From: an uncultured Clostridia bacterium
GTDB lineage: Bacteria; Bacillota; Clostridia; Lachnospirales; Cellulosilyticaceae
DNA: 64,000 nt
Reading direction: 5' to 3'
Assembly: GCA_937921505.1 (NCBI GenBank)
Contig: CAKZUB010000010.1
Span: 137,357 to 201,356 of the forward strand
Below are positions 26,596 to 34,194 of the stretch, piece after piece. The position numbers and the translations under genes were made by a program. Below the pieces are notes generated by a model. That model was given only the letters and a program-made list of their open reading frames with translations, did not search any database and was not told where the DNA came from. Within the stretch, counting starts at the first letter, position 1, and every line of letters starts with the position of its first letter.

Positions 26596-27419
26596 TGGTA
26601 GAAAAAAAGACGAGTAAATTTGCTCTAGGTATTATTGGGATTTTTTCAGCAACTTTATTTCTAGCTCCATTTTATCTTGCAGTTATCAATTCTTTAAAGA
26701 CTCAAAAAGGATTTTTGATTGATGTAATAGGACTACCGGGTAAATACTTTACACTAAAGAACTATGTAGAAGCTTTTATAAAACTAAATTTCTTAAGATC
26801 TGCTATGAATTCTTTGCTTATAACTGTTATTTCAATACTACTTATTATAATATTTGCTTCTATGGCAGCTTGGATGCTTGTTAGAACAAAAACAAAAGGA
26901 AGTACATTTATATTTTTATTACTTTCCTCAGCGCTACTTATTCCTTTCCAAGCAGTTATGTTACCTCTAATAAGAATTATGGGTCAACTAAATTTGTTAA
27001 ATCCTGGAGGCATTGTATTTATGTATTTAGGGTTTGGAGCACCACTTTCTGTTGTTCTTTATCATGGATTTGTAAAAAGTGTACCAGTAGAAATAGAAGA
27101 AGCAGCTGTTATAGATGGTTGTAATAGATTTCAAATTTTTTGGAGGGTAGTATTTCCACTTCTTAAACCAATAACAGTAACCGTTTCAATATTAAATGCT
27201 ATGTGGATATGGAATGATTTTCTTCTTCCGCAGCTTGTTATTAATAAACCAGAATGGCAAACGATACCACTTAAAATGTTCTACTTTTTTGGGCAATTTT
27301 CAAAAAGGTGGGATTTAGGGCTTGCAGGGTTAATAATAGCCATGCTTCCTATCATCATTTTCTATTTGGCGATGCAAAAGCACATTATTAAAGGGGTTAT
27401 GCAAGGATCAATTAAATAA
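26595..27419 (+). CDS. ABC sugar permease (MalG/UgpE type)
   Basis: A 274-residue permease with six hydrophobic segments and the EAA loop EEAAVIDGCNRFQIFWRVVFPL. The motif WNDFLLPQLV near residue 210 is typical of MalG-type subunits. Translation is coupled to the previous gene. The operon ends here without an ATPase, so a shared MsmK/MalK-type ATPase encoded elsewhere must energise it. Confidence 0.92.
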   Translation: MVEKKTSKFALGIIGIFSATLFLAPFYLAVINSLKTQKGFLIDVIGLPGKYFTLKNYVEAFIKLNFLRSAMNSLLITVISILLIIIFASMAAWMLVRTKTKGSTFIFLLLSSALLIPFQAVMLPLIRIMGQLNLLNPGGIVFMYLGFGAPLSVVLYHGFVKSVPVEIEEAAVIDGCNRFQIFWRVVFPLLKPITVTVSILNAMWIWNDFLLPQLVINKPEWQTIPLKMFYFFGQFSKRWDLGLAGLIIAMLPIIIFYLAMQKHIIKGVMQGSIK

Positions 27420-27440
27420 GTTTACTTTCAACTTTTCATG

Positions 27441-27480
27441 TGTGGCAGTATCACAAGCAAAAATTGCCATAGGCAATGGA
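27441..27480 (+). repeat. mal intergenic element, copy B
   Basis: Begins TGTGGCAGTATCACAAGCAA, matching 23960-23980 apart from one base. It contains the small palindrome ATTGCC-ATA-GGCAAT. Confidence 0.7.
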
Positions 27481-27541
27481 TTAAATATAACAATGAATAG
27501 ATCAACTCGGATAATAAAAAATAATAGATAGAAAATAGTGA

Positions 27542-27576
27542 AGATGATTTCTATGTAACGTGGAAGTCATCTTTCT
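27542..27576 (+). terminator. terminator-like hairpin after the permease operon
   Basis: GAAGATGATTTC pairs with GAAGTCATCTTTC, with one wobble, around an 11-base loop, and is followed by a moderately T-rich tract. Confidence 0.6.
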
Positions 27577-27632
27577 TTGATTGTATGAATTTGCATCATA
27601 TAAGTCTATAATTATCTTAGTAAGGATAAAAA

Positions 27633-27680
27633 TTGACTTTTTTAAACAATTATAATAAAATCAAAATTGGAAACGATACC
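27633..27680 (+). promoter_or_regulatory. lacI-malQ2 promoter with LacI operator
   Basis: TTGACT (27633-27638), 17-base spacer, TAAAAT (27656-27661), operator GGAAACGATACC (27669-27680). The regulator gene therefore probably represses itself. Confidence 0.85.
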
Positions 27681-27752
27681 TAATAAGGATAAATTTAATT
27701 TATTTAAATATATGATATAAATATATACTAAAGATGAGTAGGGGGGATGAAA

Positions 27753-28757
27753 ATGACTATTACAGATATTGCAAAACTTTCTGGAGTGGGTGTTAGTACT
27801 GTATCTAGGGTTCTAAATAATCATCCAGATGTCAAATCTGAAACGAGAGAAAAAGTTCTAGGAATCATTAAAGAATATAACTATGTGCCTAATAATAGTG
27901 CTAGAATACTTAAACAATCTAATACGAAGAATATAGGCATTTTAGTAAAAGGGGTATTTAATCCATTTTTTTCAGCTATAATAAAAAATATAAGTACGAG
28001 TGTAGAAAAGACGGGTTATACAATGATTTTGCAGCATCATAATAATCCTAATGAATTAGATACACTTGTTGGATTTATTAAAGAAAAAAAGCTTCAAGGA
28101 GTTATCTGCCTCGGGGGAAACTTTGTAGATATTAAGGAAGAAAGTTTTGATGACCTTGATGTAGCGATTGTTTTGCTATGTGTGAATCTAAAAACACAAA
28201 AGGCGTGGCATAGTTTTTCTACAATAAGTATTGCAGATGATAGTGCGGGTTATGAAGCAACGGAGTATCTTATAAAAAACGGACATAGGAATATATGTAT
28301 TATGCTAGGGGATAAAGATGATTTAGGAGTTGGATTCATAAGATATGAAGGCTATAAAAAAGCTCTTGAAGATAATGGCATTGAGGTTAGAGAAAGTCAC
28401 TTAATATATGGAGAATATGAAGTGACTAAAGCGTATGAGAAAGCAACTTCTTTTTTAAAGAAAAATAAAGATGTAACAGCCATATTTGCTATATCAGATA
28501 TGATGGCAATAGGGGTTGCAAAAGCTGTTGTTAACTTAGGCTTAAAGATAGGTGAGGATGTCTCTGTCATGGGATTTGATGGTATGGATGTTGCACAGTA
28601 TTATGAGCCTACTATTACAACAATTAAACAGCCTAGAGATGAAATGTCAAAAATGAGTGTTGATTTGCTTTTAGAGTTACTAGGAGGAGAAAAACAAAAT
28701 AAGCACATCGTATTAGACGTTGAGCTGGTTGAAGGTAAGAGCACAAAAAAGATTTAA
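27753..28757 (+). CDS. LacI-family regulator of the maltodextrin genes
   Basis: A 334-residue repressor. The N-terminal HTH reads ITDIAKLSGVGVSTVSRVLNN, followed by the hinge region YVPNNSARIL and a periplasmic-binding-protein-like effector domain (NIGILVKGVFNPFF, IFAISDMMAIGVAKA, SVMGFDG). ATG 27753 is chosen over 27747 because the GGGGGG ribosome site abuts the first ATG. The operators at 19807, 24079 and 27669 are the expected targets, with maltose or a maltodextrin as the probable inducer. malQ2 follows by 20 bases. Confidence 0.92.
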   Translation: MTITDIAKLSGVGVSTVSRVLNNHPDVKSETREKVLGIIKEYNYVPNNSARILKQSNTKNIGILVKGVFNPFFSAIIKNISTSVEKTGYTMILQHHNNPNELDTLVGFIKEKKLQGVICLGGNFVDIKEESFDDLDVAIVLLCVNLKTQKAWHSFSTISIADDSAGYEATEYLIKNGHRNICIMLGDKDDLGVGFIRYEGYKKALEDNGIEVRESHLIYGEYEVTKAYEKATSFLKKNKDVTAIFAISDMMAIGVAKAVVNLGLKIGEDVSVMGFDGMDVAQYYEPTITTIKQPRDEMSKMSVDLLLELLGGEKQNKHIVLDVELVEGKSTKKI

Positions 28758-28777
28758 TTTGAGAGGGTGGATTAAAT

Positions 28778-30310
28778 ATGAGTAGAACAAGTGGCATATT
28801 GATGCACATTTCTTCTTTGCCAGAAGAATACGGCATAGGAACGTTTGGGGAGCAGGCCTATAAGTTTGCAGATTTTCTTAAAGCATCGAGTCAAAGTTAT
28901 TGGCAAATACTTCCGCTAGGGCATACAGGCTATGGTGATTCACCCTATCAAGCTTTTTCAGCTTATGCAGGCAATCCTTATTTTATAGATTTTAAGCTAT
29001 TAGAAAAAGAAGGACTTCTTAAAGAGGAAGATTTTATAAATATGGACTTTGGGGAAGATGAAAGCGCAGTAGACTATGGTAAATTATTTGAAAGTAGATT
29101 TGATATTCTTCAGATAGCTTATCATAATGGCAAAGATATATTAAAACAAGAAATAGATGCGTTTAAAGAAGAAAATAAGTTATGGTTAGAAGATTATGCC
29201 ATGTATATGGCAATTAAAAATAAAATGAACTTAGTAAGTTGGCAAGAGTGGGATGAGGCCATTAAGCTAAGAGAGCAAGAGGCACTAGAGGCTCATAAAG
29301 TAGAATTAGAGGAAGAGATCAATTATTGGATCTTTGTACAATATCAATTTTTTAAACAATGGAGAACTTTAAAAGCCTATGTTAATAAGTTGGGTATAAA
29401 AATAATAGGCGATATCCCTATTTATGTAGCGATAGATAGCGCAGATACATGGGCGAATGCAGAGTTATTTAAGTTAGATGAACATAAAGATCCAACTGTT
29501 GTAGCAGGATGCCCGCCAGATGCTTTTTCAGACACAGGACAGTTATGGGGTAACCCTATTTATGACTGGGAATATCTAGAGCAAACAGGCTTTGCCTGGT
29601 GGATAGATAGGATTAAAGAAAGCTTTAAGCTTTATGATGTCGTAAGAATAGATCATTTTAGAGGGTTTGAAGCCTATTGGGAAATACCATTTGGAGATGA
29701 AACGGCAGAAAATGGTATATGGATTAAGGGACCAGGTATGAAACTCTTTGATGCCATTCAAGCTGAAATTGGAGAAGTTGATATTATTGCTGAGGATTTA
29801 GGGTATCTTACACAAGAAGTGATGGACTTTAGAGATGAAACCGGTTATCCAGGTATGAAAGTACTGCAGTTTGCTTTTAATACAGAAGAAGAAAGTGATT
29901 ATTTACCACACAACTATGATAAAAACTGTGTAGTTTATACCGGTACTCATGATAATGATACTGCAATGGGTTGGATGAGTATGACGGGAGATGAGAAAGA
30001 CATAGAGTATGCTAAACAGTATCTTAAGCTAGATGAAGAAGAAGGCTACCACTGGGGGATCATTAGAGCAGCGTGGAGCAGTACTGCGCAAACGGCTATA
30101 GCACCTATGCAAGATTTCTTGGGGCTAGGTAACTCTGCTCGTATGAATAGGCCGTCAACACTTGGAATTAATTGGAAGTGGAGAATGCGAAAAGGTATAT
30201 TAACAAAGGATTTATTCAAAAAAATAGATACGCTAACAACTTGCTATAAAAGAGGGGGACGGTTCTCCAATCTTGCTGGGGACAAAGAAGGGGACGGTTC
30301 CCCAATCTGA
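28778..30310 (+). CDS. malQ: 4-alpha-glucanotransferase, copy 2, with repeat-encoded C-terminal tail
   Basis: GH77 enzyme closely similar to copy 1 (about nine residues in ten over the first 135 by eye). All catalytic segments are kept (VRIDHFRGFEAYW, IIAEDLGYL, YTGTHDNDT). The C-terminus differs: after KKIDTLTTCYK the frame runs through two copies of the 16-mer repeat and ends RGGRFSNLAGDKEGDGSPI, about 19 residues with no counterpart in copy 1. It is in an operon with the LacI gene. Both copies probably work on imported maltodextrin. Confidence 0.94.
   Translation: MSRTSGILMHISSLPEEYGIGTFGEQAYKFADFLKASSQSYWQILPLGHTGYGDSPYQAFSAYAGNPYFIDFKLLEKEGLLKEEDFINMDFGEDESAVDYGKLFESRFDILQIAYHNGKDILKQEIDAFKEENKLWLEDYAMYMAIKNKMNLVSWQEWDEAIKLREQEALEAHKVELEEEINYWIFVQYQFFKQWRTLKAYVNKLGIKIIGDIPIYVAIDSADTWANAELFKLDEHKDPTVVAGCPPDAFSDTGQLWGNPIYDWEYLEQTGFAWWIDRIKESFKLYDVVRIDHFRGFEAYWEIPFGDETAENGIWIKGPGMKLFDAIQAEIGEVDIIAEDLGYLTQEVMDFRDETGYPGMKVLQFAFNTEEESDYLPHNYDKNCVVYTGTHDNDTAMGWMSMTGDEKDIEYAKQYLKLDEEEGYHWGIIRAAWSSTAQTAIAPMQDFLGLGNSARMNRPSTLGINWKWRMRKGILTKDLFKKIDTLTTCYKRGGRFSNLAGDKEGDGSPI
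30255..30305 (+). repeat. 16-mer repeat pair inside malQ2 (copies 7 and 8)
   Basis: GGGGACGGTTCTCCAA at 30255-30270 and GGGGACGGTTCCCCAA at 30290-30305, 35 bases apart, both read in frame as protein. Confidence 0.95.
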
Positions 30311-30317
30311 GGGGTTA

Positions 30318-30371
30318 AAAAGGGGTGTTGGACAACTAGCTAAATTTAGTTAGTTGTCCAACACCCCTTTT
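30318..30371. terminator. 54-base palindrome, bidirectional terminator
   Basis: A 21-bp perfect stem starting AAAAGGGGTGTTGGACAACTA, with a palindromic loop CTAAATTTAG, lies between the convergent malQ2 and surface-protein genes. The A/T ends give a short U-tract in each direction. The segment TTGTCCAACACCC recurs at 41790-41802. Confidence 0.75.
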
Positions 30372-30448
30372 GATATTGTCGTCTATAAATAAGTTTATAA
30401 AGTGAAAGATGAAGATTAGAATATTTATCTTATTTCGAAACAGCAAGA

Positions 30449-30464
30449 TTGGAGAACCGTCCCC
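30449..30464 (-). repeat. 16-mer repeat (copy 9), right arm of the 218-bp unit
   Basis: TTGGAGAACCGTCCCC, lying two bases beyond the stop codon of the minus-strand surface-protein gene. Confidence 0.95.
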
Positions 30465-30466
30465 CT

Positions 30467-33400
30467 CTAGCGTCCCCCTTTAGAAAGGTCATTATCTAAT
30501 AAATCAACTGATATGTCTTCTAAGTTGTCATCAAAATCTTGCTGAAAGTCACTTGCAGGACTCCTTGGTGGAATGTCTAGAGAATCATCTTCAGGCTCCT
30601 GGGAGATTGCATCAGGGAGAGTATCTTCTAAAATATTTTCTAAGTTTCCACTAGCTAAATCTGCTATTTCATAGCATTTATAGCAATTAGAGACTATATG
30701 TTGTGCGATAAAGGTTGTAATAGTAGTGGGAAGATGTTGCAAGTTTTGTTCAAGGCTATCTACAAATTCATGACAAGATAGAGAAATGATACTTGTAGAA
30801 TCGTGTGCAGTAGTATTAGGAATAAGACTTGAACAGGCACTAGTATAGCAGTGAGATATATGAGATGAAGCTTTGGGCACAGCTAAGATACCACCCCAAT
30901 TGTTTTTGCTTGAGTAGGATAATATATTCGATACGTTACCGTAATTATAATTGTATAAAAAAGAAGAATACTTAGAACTTAAGCGCCCAGCAATACCACC
31001 AGCATAGAGCGTAATCGACTGAGATGGTAGGACGGAACTTGCATCGTTTAGGATAGTTCCACCATTAAGGCAATAGCTTATATTTACATCATTGCTAGCA
31101 TAAGCTATTATGCCCGCAGAAGCTATATCGGTACTTAGATTTCCTGGTTTTTCAGTAGTTACTAAGCCAAAGTTGCTGCAATGACTTATAGAGCTTATAC
31201 CGCGGCCTTGTGATTCGCTAACTATGCCACCAGAATAATTAGGGGTTTTAATAGATCCATAATTATAGCAATTTTTAATAAGCACGTTACTAGACTCTTT
31301 TAAATTGAGCACATTAGCTACTCCAGAAGCACTATATTTACTTGATACTGCCCCATAGTTATAACAATTTTCTATAGAGCTAGAGGCTTTTTCTTCAAGA
31401 AAAACATGTCCAACGATGCCACCGGCATAAGAAGAGCTGGAAATAGAAGCATAATTATAACAGTTTGATATACTTCTAGATGAACCCGCGTAATTTGCAA
31501 AAGCTACAATTCCAGCAGCGATACATTGTCTGCCATGATCAACAGATATTTCGCAGCTATTATCAAGAGTAATATTTCGGATACTTCCTGTGACGACTGC
31601 AAATAGGCCGGCATAAACATAGGTGCTAGCAGAGATATTATCATTTGAGTCTATATGGATTTTCAAATGAGAAATAGTATGGCCGCCACCATCAAAATCA
31701 CCTTCAAATGGTTTATGACTTGTAGATGAAGAGCCTATGACACCTGTTGAGAAACTATTTGTTTTTATGCCTATAGGTATAAAATTACTTGTATTTTGAG
31801 ATGAATTATCCAAAAAGGGATTTGCAAAGTCAAGATCATTTAATACTTTGAAATACTTATTTTTCGTAACATGTCCCTGGGCTACAAATGAACTTAGGTT
31901 ATTAAGATGTCGTATTGAAGTAAGCGTAATAGGATTTACTTCGCTGTTGCCAACTGAACATAAGCGAGAAATGACGTCATTATAACTAATGTTAGAAAAG
32001 TAAGTGGCTGTATAATGCAGTAGAGGATAAGTGGCTTCATGAGGTAGCATAGGATTCATTATTTTTAAAGTATAGGTTGCATCGTTTTCAAGAAGCTTAG
32101 GTATGAGATGCGTACCTACAGTGCTATTTAATGTAAGCGTATATAGTGCCGTAGGTGTAGAATAATCACTGGCAATTAGAGCTTCTTGATAGATACCTAC
32201 GCTAAGATTTTGCACATGCATGCTATTTGGACTGCTAGGAGAAACCTTTATCTGTAAGAGGCCGTTGCTAGCTTCTTGCAGTTGTAATTCAGGCAGACAT
32301 AAAGCTTTTGTAGCTGTAGCGCTAGTGTCATTTGTAAGGGCAGTAACAGAAACAGTATATGAATTATCTAATGAAGGCAAGTAATTAGAATTATCTAGCG
32401 TAATGATAGATTCTGTTGTTTGCAGTGAAAAATAATCCGTAGAATCTTGTAGATTAGTTATTTCAAAGTTATAAGACGATGCCAAAGGAACAGTATCCCA
32501 ACTGATGATAAAATTTGGGTAACTTATAAAATCTATACAAATGTTAGAGGGAGCAGCAAGGGGATCTGTTGGATCGCTAGGGGTAATAGTATCGGGTATA
32601 GGGTTATCAGTAGGAGGATCGACCGGGGTAGTAGTATCATCGGGTATAGGGTTATCAGTAGGAGGATCGTTAGGGGTAGTAGTATCATCAGGTATAGGGT
32701 TATCAATAGGAGGATCACCAGGGGTAGTAGTATCGTCTGATATAGGGGTATCGGTAGCAGGTTTAGTAATGTGAGGTGGAGCTATAATCACAGTATCACT
32801 AGTTGGAACAGATGTTTTATTATTAGATACGGTATTAGTAAGATTAGAGGGATAGACAGCATATTGTTTAGATGCAAAGTCAGATAAAGATATAGGGCCA
32901 TCTAAAATAGTTGGAGTTAGAAGAATGAGTCTTTTAAGGGCTTGTTCTGTTTCAGTCACAAGTCGAACAGTACTTATTTTGTTTTCAACAATCATAGACT
33001 CTATAACAGTGTTATTTTTAATCGTTAGAGAATTTTCTCCGCAGCCATTGACATACACAGTTCCTTTAACATAAACATTATCAAGAACTATAGAGCCATG
33101 AGAGATACCTTCTGCTAGATATAAATTACCTGATATAGTCATATTTTTTAAGACTACGTGAGGTGTATTAATAATTAGATTTCCATCTATATTATGTGTA
33201 TAAATACCTGGCGTATAGATAAGATCTTGGGTAAGCTGATCAATTAGCCTAATGAAGTCTAGCCTAGTAAGAAGAGTATTAGGGCTTTCAGGTTGATAGA
33301 TTGCTATTTCTTCAAGGTTTAGGTTATAGGCTTTTGATAAATAAGTGAGAGCTTCTTGGTAAGTTACATATGACTCAGGATAAAAAGCAGGAATTGATCT

Positions 33401-33742
33401 GGAGAAATCCAAATTCATTATGTTTTTTGATAGTACACGATAGATAGAAGGTGCAGACCATTTTGAACTAGGAACATCGGACATAACCAGTGTGTCGTCC
33501 GTATGACTAAAGCCAAAAATGCGGCAGATAAATACTGCTAATTCTGCACGGGTTATGGGCTGGTCAAGTTGATACCTACCATCAGGATATCCTACAATAA
33601 CTCCTTTATTTATCCAATTTAAAATAAGGGTGTTTGCCTTAAGAGATAAGTTGATATCGCTAGCCAAGGTAGAAAATGAATTAGTAAATAACATTGAGAT
33701 TATAATAATCAAAAGAGTTGCTGTTCGTTTTAATCTGCTCAT
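30467..33742 (-). CDS. large SLH / GLUG-repeat surface protein
   Basis: Exported cell-wall-bound protein of about 1091 residues. ATG 33742 suits the AAAGGA ribosome site better than ATG 33748. Order: signal peptide (about 1-28); SLH segments (WINKGVIVGYPDGRYQLDQPITRAEL, later YLSKAYNLN); a short beta-helix-like stretch (NGNLII, GNLYLAEGISHGSIVLDNVYVKG); a Pro/Thr/Asp linker with a 16-residue tandem repeat; an Fn3-like domain (APSNICIDF to VTALTND); then GLUG-type repeats (GGIVGHV, SGGIVSES, AGGIAGRL). The C-terminus (DLSKGGR) ends in the mobile unit. SLH domains bind secondary wall polymers; the ligand of the GLUG region is unknown. Confidence 0.85.
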   Translation of the reverse strand: MSRLKRTATLLIIIISMLFTNSFSTLASDINLSLKANTLILNWINKGVIVGYPDGRYQLDQPITRAELAVFICRIFGFSHTDDTLVMSDVPSSKWSAPSIYRVLSKNIMNLDFSRSIPAFYPESYVTYQEALTYLSKAYNLNLEEIAIYQPESPNTLLTRLDFIRLIDQLTQDLIYTPGIYTHNIDGNLIINTPHVVLKNMTISGNLYLAEGISHGSIVLDNVYVKGTVYVNGCGENSLTIKNNTVIESMIVENKISTVRLVTETEQALKRLILLTPTILDGPISLSDFASKQYAVYPSNLTNTVSNNKTSVPTSDTVIIAPPHITKPATDTPISDDTTTPGDPPIDNPIPDDTTTPNDPPTDNPIPDDTTTPVDPPTDNPIPDTITPSDPTDPLAAPSNICIDFISYPNFIISWDTVPLASSYNFEITNLQDSTDYFSLQTTESIITLDNSNYLPSLDNSYTVSVTALTNDTSATATKALCLPELQLQEASNGLLQIKVSPSSPNSMHVQNLSVGIYQEALIASDYSTPTALYTLTLNSTVGTHLIPKLLENDATYTLKIMNPMLPHEATYPLLHYTATYFSNISYNDVISRLCSVGNSEVNPITLTSIRHLNNLSSFVAQGHVTKNKYFKVLNDLDFANPFLDNSSQNTSNFIPIGIKTNSFSTGVIGSSSTSHKPFEGDFDGGGHTISHLKIHIDSNDNISASTYVYAGLFAVVTGSIRNITLDNSCEISVDHGRQCIAAGIVAFANYAGSSRSISNCYNYASISSSSYAGGIVGHVFLEEKASSSIENCYNYGAVSSKYSASGVANVLNLKESSNVLIKNCYNYGSIKTPNYSGGIVSESQGRGISSISHCSNFGLVTTEKPGNLSTDIASAGIIAYASNDVNISYCLNGGTILNDASSVLPSQSITLYAGGIAGRLSSKYSSFLYNYNYGNVSNILSYSSKNNWGGILAVPKASSHISHCYTSACSSLIPNTTAHDSTSIISLSCHEFVDSLEQNLQHLPTTITTFIAQHIVSNCYKCYEIADLASGNLENILEDTLPDAISQEPEDDSLDIPPRSPASDFQQDFDDNLEDISVDLLDNDLSKGGR
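32565..32750. repeat. 48-bp in-frame tandem repeat encoding a Pro/Thr/Asp linker
   Basis: About four units, each encoding DDTTTPxDPPTDNPIP (16 residues) on the minus strand, with small changes between units. Such perfect DNA repeats vary in copy number between strains. Confidence 0.9.
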
Positions 33743-33835
33743 AGACATATCCTTTCTTAATTGAATTTAATATATTCAGTATATTTTAATTATTGTCATA
33801 AATACAATAAGTTAGTCAAGTATTTTAAAAAAAGA

Positions 33836-33900
33836 GGGGACGGTTCTCCAATTTTGCTGTTAAATGAAATTTAAAACAGCAAAATTGGAGAACCGTCCCC
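33836..33900. repeat. inverted pair of 16-mer repeats (copies 10 and 11)
   Basis: Arms 33836-33861 and 33875-33900 are 26-bp perfect complements around a 13-base loop. The core is GGGGACGGTTCTCCAA; the inner arm is TTTTGCTGTT. It sits between the divergent surface-protein and germination operons. Confidence 0.95.
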
Positions 33901-33975
33901 CTATGTATATTTTTTTGGTAATTACAGATAATGGTTGTATGTATGTTTTTTAGGAGATAGAAAAGAGGATAAGAT

Positions 33976-34170
33976 ATGAGGATGATAAGAGATATGTTTT
34001 CTATTTATATAGTATTAGTTATGTTGGGTATAGGTCTATATATGGTATTTATACAAAGCACAGACTTGACACATGCAGCTCGTTTAAACAAAGAGGGATC
34101 ATTCGCTAAGATTGTTGGCTGGTTTTATATAGCAGTTTCGATAATAGGATTTGTAATCATAGGAATGTAG
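33976..34170 (+). CDS. small two-helix membrane protein of the germination operon
   Basis: A 64-residue protein with two hydrophobic helices around LTHAARLNKEGSFAKIVG. ATG 33976 follows AGAGGAT. It ends 24 bases before the GerA-type A subunit, in the same direction, so it is probably co-transcribed. Small membrane proteins such as GerD-like or GerX-like accessory factors occur in spore germination loci, but this one is not one I recognise. A role in receptor assembly is inference only. Confidence 0.7.
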   Translation: MRMIRDMFSIYIVLVMLGIGLYMVFIQSTDLTHAARLNKEGSFAKIVGWFYIAVSIIGFVIIGM

Positions 34171-34194
34171 AGTGACTAAGAGAGGAGCACATAT

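Larger units (their letters stand above)
27420..27752. other. 333-base intergenic region upstream of the LacI gene
   Basis: Holds element copy B (27441-27480), a terminator-like hairpin (27542-27576), a promoter/operator (27633-27680) and a leader. No gene seen. Confidence 0.75.
30251..30468. mobile_element. MITE-like 218-bp unit with 28-bp perfect terminal inverted repeats
   Basis: Bases 30251-30278 and 30441-30468 are exact reverse complements; each contains the repeat core GGGGACGGTTCTCCAA. Inside lie a further core copy (30290-30305, with TCCCCAA) and a 54-base near-perfect palindrome (30318-30371). The left arm encodes the malQ2 tail and the right arm meets the stop codon of the convergent surface-protein gene. 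No transposase lies inside, so any movement would need one in trans. Confidence 0.75.

Noticed and set aside
32541..32774. A Gly/Ser/Val repeat frame on the plus strand
   Set aside because: It is the antisense reading of the 48-bp repeat in the SLH/GLUG gene.
33905..33931. A sigma-F/G promoter (GTATA-15-CAGATAA) before the germination operon
   Set aside because: Only the -35 half is good; the -10 matches the consensus at about three of five fixed positions.
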